Both the position numbers and the translations under genes were made by a program. The notes under the pieces are model-generated. The model had not been told where the DNA came from. It searched no databases and saw only the letters and a list, made by a program, of their open reading frames with translations. A DNA stretch of 5,699 nt, from positions 1,949 to 7,647 of the forward strand of contig DMPQ01000139.1 in NCBI GenBank assembly GCA_003455945.1, in the 5' to 3' direction. Positions within the stretch are counted from its first letter, which is position 1. Each line of letters starts with the position of its first letter. This DNA is from Planctomycetaceae bacterium (GTDB lineage Bacteria; Planctomycetota; Planctomycetia; Pirellulales; Pirellulaceae). Positions 1 through 5,294 of this stretch are shown here, one piece after another.

Positions 1-127
1 CACGGGGGACCCCTGCGCTTGGCGCTTCGGGCTGGGAGGCACGGCGGTCGGAGCGGAGCCGCTCGAGAAATATTTCCTATCGGATCGAGGTTCCTTCGCA
101 ACGTTGCTCCATCGGCGGCGACCATGA
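1..127 (+). CDS. Possible C-terminal end of an upstream gene (partial, unidentified)
   Basis: The frame starting at base 2 is open from the window edge to a TGA at 125-127 and would encode about 41 residues ending in ...GAEPLEKYFLSDRGSF..LLHRRRP. Roughly two thirds of its codons end in G or C, better than the competing open frame at base 1, and the residue mix looks protein-like. I do not recognise the family. It would end 33 bases before the sigma factor start and in the same frame, so the two could share a transcript. The AT-rich patch AAATATTT at 68-75 lies inside it and reads naturally as codons. Short length makes this uncertain; the stretch could equally be a non-coding leader. Confidence 0.35.
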   Translation, partial: TGDPCAWRFGLGGTAVGAEPLEKYFLSDRGSFATLLHRRRP

Positions 128-151
128 TGTCGTCCGGGGACGGTTGAGGGT

Positions 152-158
152 GGAGGGG
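152..158 (+). promoter_or_regulatory. Ribosome binding site of the sigma factor gene
   Basis: GGAGGGG lies four bases before the ATG at 161, a little close but purine-rich and matching anti-Shine-Dalgarno. No other start codon exists in this frame between the upstream TGA (125-127) and 161, which fixes the start. Confidence 0.6.
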
Positions 159-160
159 CG

Positions 161-676
161 ATGGACGAGCGACGATTCGACGAGATCGAGCGACTCGCTC
201 GGCGCTATGGCGCGGCTCTCGTCCTCTACGCTCGTTCCTGGTTCGACTCTCCCGATGACATCGTGCAGGATGCGTTGCTCGAACTGCTCCGGCAGAGCAG
301 TTGGCCGGTTCGTCCGATCGCTTGGCTCTACGGGGCGATTCGCTATCGGGCGCTTCACCGGCGACGCGAACGGGATCGGCGACGACGACGTGAAGCGGTG
401 GTCGCTCATCGCGAAGAACCGTGGTTCGTCCCCGACCCGTCTGCCTCGCTCGATGCGGCTCGTGCGACCGAACTGCTCGTCGAACTCGATCCCGACTTGC
501 GCGAGACGGTGGTGGCGAGAATTTGGGGTGGGCTGTCGTATGCCGAGATCGGCGAATTGACCGGCGTCGAAGCGAGCACGGCGCAGCGCCGATTCGTCTC
601 GGCGATCGCTCTGCTCCGCGGGCGAATCGATTCGTCGATGTCGCGCGGAAGGACCGAAGAACGGAAGGTGCGATGA
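161..676 (+). CDS. ECF-type RNA polymerase sigma factor
   Basis: A 171-residue sigma-70 family protein of the extracytoplasmic function size class, which would direct core RNA polymerase to a small promoter set. Region 2 spans about residues 10-79: the SPDDIVQDALLELLRQ stretch (30-45) matches the usual 'DAEDLVQDVFLRL' core-binding helix, and PIAWLYGAIRYRALHRRRER (53-72) matches the -10 recognition helix. An arginine-rich strip covers 67-77. A linker with no conserved region 3 follows (80-103). Region 4 spans about 104-155, with a helix-turn-helix: LSYAEIGELTGV, then a recognition helix around EASTAQRRFVSAIALLR. The last 15 residues are a basic tail. The stop TGA (674-676) overlaps the ATG of the next gene, so the two are very likely co-translated. 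Family membership is secure from motif order; target promoters and ECF subgroup are not visible. Confidence 0.88.
   Translation: MDERRFDEIERLARRYGAALVLYARSWFDSPDDIVQDALLELLRQSSWPVRPIAWLYGAIRYRALHRRRERDRRRRREAVVAHREEPWFVPDPSASLDAARATELLVELDPDLRETVVARIWGGLSYAEIGELTGVEASTAQRRFVSAIALLRGRIDSSMSRGRTEERKVR
663..668 (+). promoter_or_regulatory. Ribosome binding site within the end of the sigma gene
   Basis: GGAAGG inside the last codons of the sigma factor gene serves the overlapping downstream start. It lies 4 bases before the ATG at 673 and 7 before the ATG at 676, so spacing slightly favours the second Met; the two choices differ by one residue. Confidence 0.5.
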
Positions 677-1284
677 TGGACGAAGCGAATCGGAACGGCT
701 CGCCCGATCGGCCCTCGGATCCGCTCGACGTCGAACTCGCTCAGGCCGAAGCCTGGGGGGCCGCTCATCTGGCGACCCTGACTCCGGCGAGCGAGCTGCC
801 GAACGATTCCGCGTGGGCGTATCGCTGTGGCCTGGAGATAGGGCGTCGGGAGAACGCCGGTGTGGCGCGGCGAGCGAGCGCTCGGAGTCGCTGGGTTTCG
901 GTTCTGCTCGCCTCGACCGGTGGAATCGCGGCCGGTTGGCTCGGTGCCATCGCGACCCTCTCTCGGTTCGATCCCCCCGAGACGATCCCGGCGCTCGCGG
1001 CAGAAAGCTCGCGCCGTCCCCCGTCGATGTCTGAACGAGAGATCGATCGGCCGACGGGCGTTCCGACCGACTCGCTGGTGATCGAAGAGTCGACGGACCG
1101 CCAAGGGGCGCCGCGCGGGCGGTGGGCGGTCATCGTCGAGCAGGTCGAAAAGTCGGGGACGTACGACAAGCCGATTCGGACCGACTTGGAACGGCCTGAC
1201 GACGGCCGAAGCGATTCCCCTCCCCCGTATTACCTCTGGCGACAACGCTTCACCAGCGGCAGCCTCGAGCTCGATCTCTCCTGA
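673..1284 (+). CDS. Single-pass membrane protein coupled to the ECF sigma factor (candidate anti-sigma factor)
   Basis: A 203-residue protein with an N-terminal soluble part (1-73, ending in the basic run RRASARSR), one hydrophobic segment (about 74-97, WVSVLLASTGGIAAGWLGAIATL), and a polar, proline- and charge-rich C-terminal part (98-203). The positive-inside rule puts the N-terminus in the cytoplasm and the C-terminus outside. The gene starts with ATGATG overlapping the sigma stop, the classic arrangement for translational coupling of a sigma factor and its regulator. Topology and position fit a membrane anti-sigma factor holding the sigma factor at the membrane, but that is inference. I see no zinc-binding HxxxCxxC motif (the only cysteine is C52) and do not recognise a known anti-sigma domain. 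The frame is open upstream of 673, but that part overlaps the sigma gene and is shadow. Alternatively it is an unrelated membrane protein of the same operon. Confidence 0.75.
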   Translation: MMDEANRNGSPDRPSDPLDVELAQAEAWGAAHLATLTPASELPNDSAWAYRCGLEIGRRENAGVARRASARSRWVSVLLASTGGIAAGWLGAIATLSRFDPPETIPALAAESSRRPPSMSEREIDRPTGVPTDSLVIEESTDRQGAPRGRWAVIVEQVEKSGTYDKPIRTDLERPDDGRSDSPPPYYLWRQRFTSGSLELDLS

Positions 1285-1297
1285 TCGATCGGCTGCT

Positions 1298-1320
1298 GCG
1301 ACGTCATTCGCGAACGTCGC
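1298..1320 (+). terminator. Candidate hairpin after the sigma/membrane-protein pair
   Basis: GCGACGT (1298-1304) and ACGTCGC (1314-1320) are perfect 7-base inverted arms around a 9-base loop, starting 13 bases after the stop at 1284. The following bases (TCTCCCGCTCG) contain no T run, so if it ends transcription it is not a standard intrinsic terminator. It could instead attenuate transcription or protect an mRNA end. Confidence 0.3.
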
Positions 1321-1354
1321 TCTCCCGCTCGCTTGCGATCACGACCCCATGACT

Positions 1355-1369
1355 GCGCTCGAGGAGCGC
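1355..1369 (+). repeat. Small inverted repeat in the leader of the exported-protein gene
   Basis: GCGCTC (1355-1360) and GAGCGC (1364-1369) form a 6-bp GC-rich hairpin with a GAG loop, 19 bases before the Shine-Dalgarno sequence at 1389. Its role is unknown; short GC-rich dyads also arise by chance in DNA of this composition. Confidence 0.3.
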
Positions 1370-1388
1370 GCCGATCCGAACGCCTGAA

Positions 1389-1395
1389 GAAAGGA
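1389..1395 (+). promoter_or_regulatory. Ribosome binding site of the exported-protein gene
   Basis: GAAAGGA sits 7 bases before the ATG at 1403, ideal spacing. It fixes the start that begins with a signal peptide. Confidence 0.65.
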
Positions 1396-1402
1396 CCTGT
1401 TC

Positions 1403-2857
1403 ATGAGAGCTCTGCGATTCGTGTTCCTCGCGGCGTTGCTCGCCGCACCGAACGGCATCGAACCACGCAACGTCTCGGCGCAAGTCTGGGCGTCGCCGGA
1501 CGGGAGCGAACCGATCGAACTCGCGGTCGATCCGATCGGCCCGGCAGAGCCGCTGTTGGCGATCGAACTGCTGCCGTCGGTGCGGGATCGGCATTCCGGA
1601 AACGCGGCGGTCCACTACGGCAAGGTGAAGTCCGAGCAGAACCGTCTGTTCGGCGATTCGGAGCTGCTGGAAAAGTTCCATGCCTGGACGACTCGGCCGC
1701 TCGAGGAGCTGAAGAACGAGCCTCAGCCGCTGCTGTCGGCCGACTCCAGCATCTTCGCGACGCTGAAGCGCGCGGCCTACTGCGACTCGTGCGATTGGCA
1801 ACTGCCGATCCGGGAGGAAGAGACGCTCTTCATCCTGCTTCCCGAGGTGCAGGAGAGTCGTCTGTTCGCACGGATGCTCGCCTCGACCGCCCGATGGCAC
1901 ATTGCCCACGGCGAGTACGAACGAGCGCTCGAGCTGCTGCGGATCGGCTATGCCATGGCTCGCCATGTCGGCGAAGGGCCGACCGTCGTCAACGGTCTGG
2001 TCGGCTTGGCGATCGCGAGCGAGATGAATCGGCAGCTCGTCGAGCTGATCCGTCAGCCCGACGCTCCGAATCTCTACTGGGCGCTGACGATGCTGCCGGA
2101 CCCGCTGGTCGACTTTCGGCCCGGAATCGAAATGGAGTTCGATGCGATCGAGTTGACCTACGGCGACTTGTTCGATCCGAATAGCCCGATCGATTCGGTC
2201 GACTGGTGGAACACGCGGCTCGAAGAGTTGCTGGAACACACCTTCCTGTTGTCGACCTACACGATGGGAGGCGTCTCACAGGGGGACGAGGTCAAACGAC
2301 CGACGCTCGTCGAGTTGACGACGACCACCTACCCGACGGCGAAGCAGGTGCTGATCGAGGCGGGAGTCGACGAGGCAAAGGTCGACGCGATGCCGGTCTC
2401 GCGAGTCATCCTTCAGGCGAGTTGGAGCCAGTATCGCAAGCTGCGGGACCGCGAGTTGCGACTGCTCTTTCTGTCGCGAGAGGAAGCAACGAAGTTCGAT
2501 CCCGAGATCGGATTGCCGGAGATCGAAGCCCTCCCCCCGTTCAAACGCCAGCTCCTGATGCCGGCGGCCCGGATTCGAGCGGCTCAGACTCGAATGGCTC
2601 GCGAGTTCGCCCTGCTCCGGACGTGCGAAGCACTGCGGGCACACGCTGCGGCGGAACGCGGCAAGCTCCCGACGACGCTCGATGAGGTTCGGATCGTCCC
2701 GATTCCGCTCGATCCGGCAACCGGTCGCCCTTTTTACTACGAGCTTCAGCAAGAGGGCGAGGGCTCGACTCAGCTCGGCCGAATCGTCGACGCGTCGATC
2801 GAAGGAATGAAGATCGATCTCCGTGTTTCGATTCGAGCCGGCTCGACCGATCGATGA
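1403..2857 (+). CDS. Exported protein of unknown function, planctomycete-type, with 'PLDPATGRPF' C-terminal motif
   Basis: A 484-residue protein starting with a Sec-type signal peptide: a basic start (MRALR), hydrophobic core (about 6-15), and a V-S-A cleavage site predicted between A26 and Q27. The mature protein is mostly helical. A YCDSCDW motif (126-132, a CxxC pair) precedes a helical-hairpin section (about 150-215: RLFARMLASTARWHIAHGEYERALELLRIGYAM...) that looks TPR-like. Then comes APNLYWALTMLPDPLVDFR (221-239). From about 396 the C-terminus reads MAREFALLRTCEALRAHAAAERGKLPTTLDEVRIVPIPLDPATGRPFYYEL. This recalls a 'long helix, then GKLPxxLDEL...DPxTGxPF.Y' module seen in many uncharacterised planctomycete proteins and, loosely, in pseudopilin-like proteins. 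Enzymatic activity cannot be inferred. It follows the sigma pair after 118 bp with hairpins, so it may be a separate unit, possibly a target of that sigma factor. Gene call strong, function unknown. Confidence 0.85.
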   Translation: MRALRFVFLAALLAAPNGIEPRNVSAQVWASPDGSEPIELAVDPIGPAEPLLAIELLPSVRDRHSGNAAVHYGKVKSEQNRLFGDSELLEKFHAWTTRPLEELKNEPQPLLSADSSIFATLKRAAYCDSCDWQLPIREEETLFILLPEVQESRLFARMLASTARWHIAHGEYERALELLRIGYAMARHVGEGPTVVNGLVGLAIASEMNRQLVELIRQPDAPNLYWALTMLPDPLVDFRPGIEMEFDAIELTYGDLFDPNSPIDSVDWWNTRLEELLEHTFLLSTYTMGGVSQGDEVKRPTLVELTTTTYPTAKQVLIEAGVDEAKVDAMPVSRVILQASWSQYRKLRDRELRLLFLSREEATKFDPEIGLPEIEALPPFKRQLLMPAARIRAAQTRMAREFALLRTCEALRAHAAAERGKLPTTLDEVRIVPIPLDPATGRPFYYELQQEGEGSTQLGRIVDASIEGMKIDLRVSIRAGSTDR

Positions 2858-2880
2858 TCGCCATGTTCGAAAACCGATGC

Positions 2881-2905
2881 GGCGCGAAGAGTCGCTCTTC
2901 GCGTC
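2881..2905. terminator. Bidirectional hairpin between convergent genes
   Basis: CGCGAAGAG (2883-2891) and CTCTTCGCG (2895-2903) pair perfectly over 9 bp around a TCG loop. The stem extends one G-T and one G-C pair outward to 2881 and 2905. It sits centrally in the 73-bp gap between the plus-strand stop at 2857 and the minus-strand stop at 2931, where a shared terminator is expected. Neither flank has a T run, so it may act through stem strength, with Rho, or as an mRNA 3' end protector. Confidence 0.5.
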
Positions 2906-2930
2906 GCGTCGCGTTCACCGAGCCGACCGC

Positions 2931-5051
2931 TCACTCGATGTCCGCATCGATCGCCGAGTCGATCGTATCGTCCGACGACGTTTCGTCCGACGACGTCTCG
3001 CGAATCGGCTCGACCGGCCTCTGCCAAGAGTCGGCGATCGGACCGTCGCTCAGTCGCCGAGCCGGCATCAGGAAGTCGGTCAGGACCGACATGCGGCGCC
3101 GCTGGGCACCGCGTCGAGCGGCGTCGCGAATCGCAGCCTGAGACCAAGGGCCCTCACTGAGCGCGACCGAATCGTAGTCGAGGAGCGATCCCTTGGCGAA
3201 ATGGACCTGACGGATCGCCAACTGGTACTCGACCTGACCGCGGTAACAGCGACTCTCGGCTTCGGCGACGTTGCGCTGGGCGTCGAGAATCAGATCGAGC
3301 AGTCTCAGTCGTTGGTTCTCGTCGGTGATGTCATCGTCGTAGACCGCCTGAAGCGCTTCGAGCTGAAGTAGGGTCGCTTCCAATCGTTCGAGGTTGCTCT
3401 CCAGCGTGACGAACGCCCGATCGAGTTCGCTGACCGCATTGGTCAGATCGGCGACCACATCCCGCTCCTGAGCCTCGAGCAGGGCGCGATCCCGTGCGAG
3501 GTTGAGCTGTGCTTGGCGATAGCCGGCATGCGCCTGGCGGAATCCGACCGGGAATCGGTACTCGACTCCCATCTGCCATTCCTGAAAGTCGCCGGTCACC
3601 AGGTCCTCGAGCGCGTTGTCGAAACGCGGGTTGGGGCCCTGAGTCGCGAGGAGATCGTGGCCGAAGCCGCGCCAGCGATAACGACCGACCGCATCCAGTC
3701 GCGGTAGCAGGTAGTTCTTCGCGGCGAGCAGTTCGAGTTCGGACCGCTGGATCTCCCAACGTTGGCGGCGAAGTTCCACGCGACGGACCAGCGCTTCGTC
3801 GACGCACTCTCCCCAGGCGAACGCGACCGGAGCGACGATCGGTTCGTCGGCCGGACGGATCAGTCGGCCGTCGACGATCGGCAGATCGAGCAGCAACCGC
3901 AGCCGCCGCTCGTTCGCCAACACGCCGCCAGTTCCTCGGAACGTCGTCGCTCGCGAGCGCTCGAGCGCTTGGCCGGCGAAGGCGTTCTGCACCTCTTCCT
4001 GTTGCCGATAGAATTGGGCCCGCGCTTGCGCTTCGCGACTCGCCTCGCCGCCGCGCTGGCCGGTATCGGACAGACTCCGAATCCGTTGCCAGGTGACGAG
4101 GGCTCGATCGCGCGAGACGGTCTTGGCATCGAGATCCCGATAGCCGTAGTAGAGCTCCCAGTAGGCCGTCTCGATGTCCATGACCAGATCTCGCACCGCC
4201 GCCTCGAAGTCGGCCAGCGCGACATCGGCGTTGACGCGAGCGATCAGTACGCCCTGATTGAGACCGGGAGAGCCGCTGGGGCCGGCGATCCGATTGAAGT
4301 CGACCCCTGCTCCCTGCAACAGCGGCGTTCTCGCCTCGGCCTCGAGCTTCACCGTCCAGGCGCCGTTCTCGAAGAGATTGGCAGGAGCGTTGTTGAAGTC
4401 GTATTCGGCGATGTTCCGGACCGTCAGCAACGATCCGGTCGCGGTCCGTTTCGAGAGCTCCGAGCGATACTCGGCCAGATCCTGCTGCAACAGTCGCGCA
4501 CCGCCGCCGAAGAACTGGTTGTTCAGCGCGCGATCGTTCTTCTCGACGAACATGCCGGTCGACCACTGCGCATCGAACGCGCTGAGCGCTCCTTCGACAC
4601 CGAACCGCGGATCGGTCTCGGTCACCGCCGGGTCGAAGACCGTGCGAGCGGCCGACGGCGCATCGAGTACGACCCCGCCGAGATTCCGAAAGACGCGCGA
4701 GCGAGACAGACCGATTCCGATCGCTTCCTCGAGCGAAAGATCCCAGTACTCGATCGTCCCTTCTTCGAGCGTCCGAAGCGTGATCGGCGGGACGTCGGCA
4801 CCGAGATCGTCGGCGATCGGTCCGTCGGTTGCCGGCGTTTCGATCTCGAGCTGCGTGTACTTCGTCAATCCGCCGGTCGACGAGGACGGAGGACGGCGAT
4901 CGGCTCCGAGGGGACGGCAGCCTCCGAACTGAGCGACGCAGATCAGGAAGGCGAGCGCTGCGTTGGCGACGACGTACGATCGGCCTTCCCGAACGGCAGG
5001 TCGGCCGGCTTGATGGGGCGGCGTATCGAAATGGTGACCGTGTCGGAACAT
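2931..5051 (-). CDS. TolC-family outer membrane efflux/secretion channel, lipoprotein-like N-terminus
   Basis: A 706-residue outer membrane factor of the TolC type, whose trimers form a channel across the outer membrane and periplasm for RND, ABC or HlyD-linked exporters. Two repeats are visible. The first begins DLSLEEAIGIGLSRSRVFRN (104-123), with long helices around 272-310. The second runs from VDEALVRRVELRRQRWEIQRSELELLAAKNYLLPRLDAVG (417-456), through GVEYRFPVGFRQAHAGYRQAQLNLAR (495-520), to long coiled helices (about 540-625) and KGSLLDYD..ALSEGPW. Typical TolC proteins have about 430-500 residues; the excess is an N-terminal region (about 46-100), loops in the first repeat, and a C-terminal tail. 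A hydrophobic stretch (27-41) ends in FGGC (C45), an imperfect lipobox. ATG at 5051 was chosen; a TTG at 5090 would add 13 residues but has no ribosome site, while 5051 has only a distant GAGG. It is divergent from the partial gene at 5295. Confidence 0.88.
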   Translation of the reverse strand: MFRHGHHFDTPPHQAGRPAVREGRSYVVANAALAFLICVAQFGGCRPLGADRRPPSSSTGGLTKYTQLEIETPATDGPIADDLGADVPPITLRTLEEGTIEYWDLSLEEAIGIGLSRSRVFRNLGGVVLDAPSAARTVFDPAVTETDPRFGVEGALSAFDAQWSTGMFVEKNDRALNNQFFGGGARLLQQDLAEYRSELSKRTATGSLLTVRNIAEYDFNNAPANLFENGAWTVKLEAEARTPLLQGAGVDFNRIAGPSGSPGLNQGVLIARVNADVALADFEAAVRDLVMDIETAYWELYYGYRDLDAKTVSRDRALVTWQRIRSLSDTGQRGGEASREAQARAQFYRQQEEVQNAFAGQALERSRATTFRGTGGVLANERRLRLLLDLPIVDGRLIRPADEPIVAPVAFAWGECVDEALVRRVELRRQRWEIQRSELELLAAKNYLLPRLDAVGRYRWRGFGHDLLATQGPNPRFDNALEDLVTGDFQEWQMGVEYRFPVGFRQAHAGYRQAQLNLARDRALLEAQERDVVADLTNAVSELDRAFVTLESNLERLEATLLQLEALQAVYDDDITDENQRLRLLDLILDAQRNVAEAESRCYRGQVEYQLAIRQVHFAKGSLLDYDSVALSEGPWSQAAIRDAARRGAQRRRMSVLTDFLMPARRLSDGPIADSWQRPVEPIRETSSDETSSDDTIDSAIDADIE
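2968..2997 (-). repeat. 15-bp direct repeat in the acidic tail of the TolC-family gene
   Basis: TCGTCCGACGACGTT (2968-2982) and TCGTCCGACGACGTC (2983-2997) are adjacent copies matching at 14 of 15 bases. On the minus strand they encode two copies of ETSSD within the Ser/Asp/Thr-rich C-terminus (about residues 684-695 from the ATG). Fifteen bases keep the frame, so unit gain or loss would only change tail length. Confidence 0.75.
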
Positions 5052-5255
5052 CGTTCGTGTTCGAGCCTCGGCCGACGAAGAGCGAGACAACGGGGGGGCG
5101 AGACGCTAGGCGACTCATCGCTCGGTCATCGTCAGAACCGGAGCGACCCGTTCAACCGTTCCCGACAATCGAGCGGGAGGGGGAACACGACGCGCGTTCA
5201 GGTTTGCGCAGTCGACCTCGTTTCGCGTCGAAGCGGTGCGACGAGGGAGCTGGCC

Positions 5256-5287
5256 TTGGGGGGGCTCGGACGGAGCCCATCTATACT
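5256..5287 (+). promoter_or_regulatory. Candidate promoter for the rightward gene
   Basis: TATACT (5282-5287) matches the sigma-70 -10 consensus at five of six bases and is the only such AT-rich box in an otherwise GC-rich gap. A weak -35-like TTGGGG lies at 5256-5261, but the 20-base spacer is long, so any activity may depend on an activator or another sigma factor. With normal spacing transcription would begin at about 5294-5295, on the ATG itself. Confidence 0.4.
5262..5278. promoter_or_regulatory. Inverted repeat, candidate operator
   Basis: GGGCTC (5262-5267) and GAGCCC (5273-5278) are perfect 6-base arms with a GGACG spacer, ending 3 bases before the TATACT box. A regulator bound there would cover the promoter spacer. 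An RNA hairpin role is less likely if transcription starts downstream. Confidence 0.35.
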
Positions 5288-5294
5288 GGATTGC

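Larger units (their letters stand above)
5052..5294. promoter_or_regulatory. Divergent control region between the TolC-family gene and the rightward gene
   Basis: A 243-bp gap (204 bp if the TTG at 5090 is used) that must hold both promoters. It contains two runs of seven G (5092-5098 and 5258-5264), a GGGAGGGGG purine block (5175-5183), and several dyads: GAACACG...CGCGTTC (5183-5199, imperfect), CCTCGT/ACGAGG (5216-5221 with 5241-5246) and GGGCTC/GAGCCC (5262-5278). For the leftward gene the best promoter-like pair I see is TTGAAC (5155-5150) with a poor GACGAT (5133-5128) at 16 bp; I do not rely on it. The rightward candidate is listed separately. I see no open frame of its own here. Confidence 0.5.

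Noticed and set aside
421..672. Upstream extension of the membrane-protein frame
   Set aside because: It would overlap the region 4 half of the sigma gene and encodes Arg-rich low-quality sequence; ATG 673 has a ribosome site and the stop/start overlap.
406..1245. 279-codon minus-strand open frame across the sigma factor and membrane protein genes
   Set aside because: Arg-rich antisense shadow; the plus-strand proteins have recognisable sigma regions and a membrane helix.
1304..2239. 311-codon open frame on the minus strand
   Set aside because: It lies antisense within the exported-protein gene, is Arg/Gln-rich with no domain pattern, and is typical of GC-rich antisense shadow. The plus frame has a signal peptide, a ribosome site and family motifs.
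2901..2915. GCGTC GCGTC GCGTT short tandem repeat
   Set aside because: Three 5-base units next to the hairpin are too short and too close to the composition background to call.
4258..4932. 224-codon plus-strand open frame antisense to the TolC gene
   Set aside because: Ser/Arg/Pro-rich without motifs, fully within the well-supported TolC coding region.
3331..5118. 595-codon open frame on the minus strand in another frame of the TolC gene
   Set aside because: The translation is dominated by Arg/Ser/Gly/Pro with no structure; the frame ending at 2931 carries clear TolC repeats.
5183..5199. GAAC...GTTC dyad as a LexA box
   Set aside because: LexA boxes of the GAAC-N4-GTTC type need a 4-base centre; here it is 9 bases. 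At most an unspecific dyad.
5216..5246. CCTCGT...ACGAGG stem as a riboswitch or small RNA
   Set aside because: Only a 6-bp outer stem with a bulged 3-bp inner stem, no known aptamer features, and it probably lies upstream of the transcription start.
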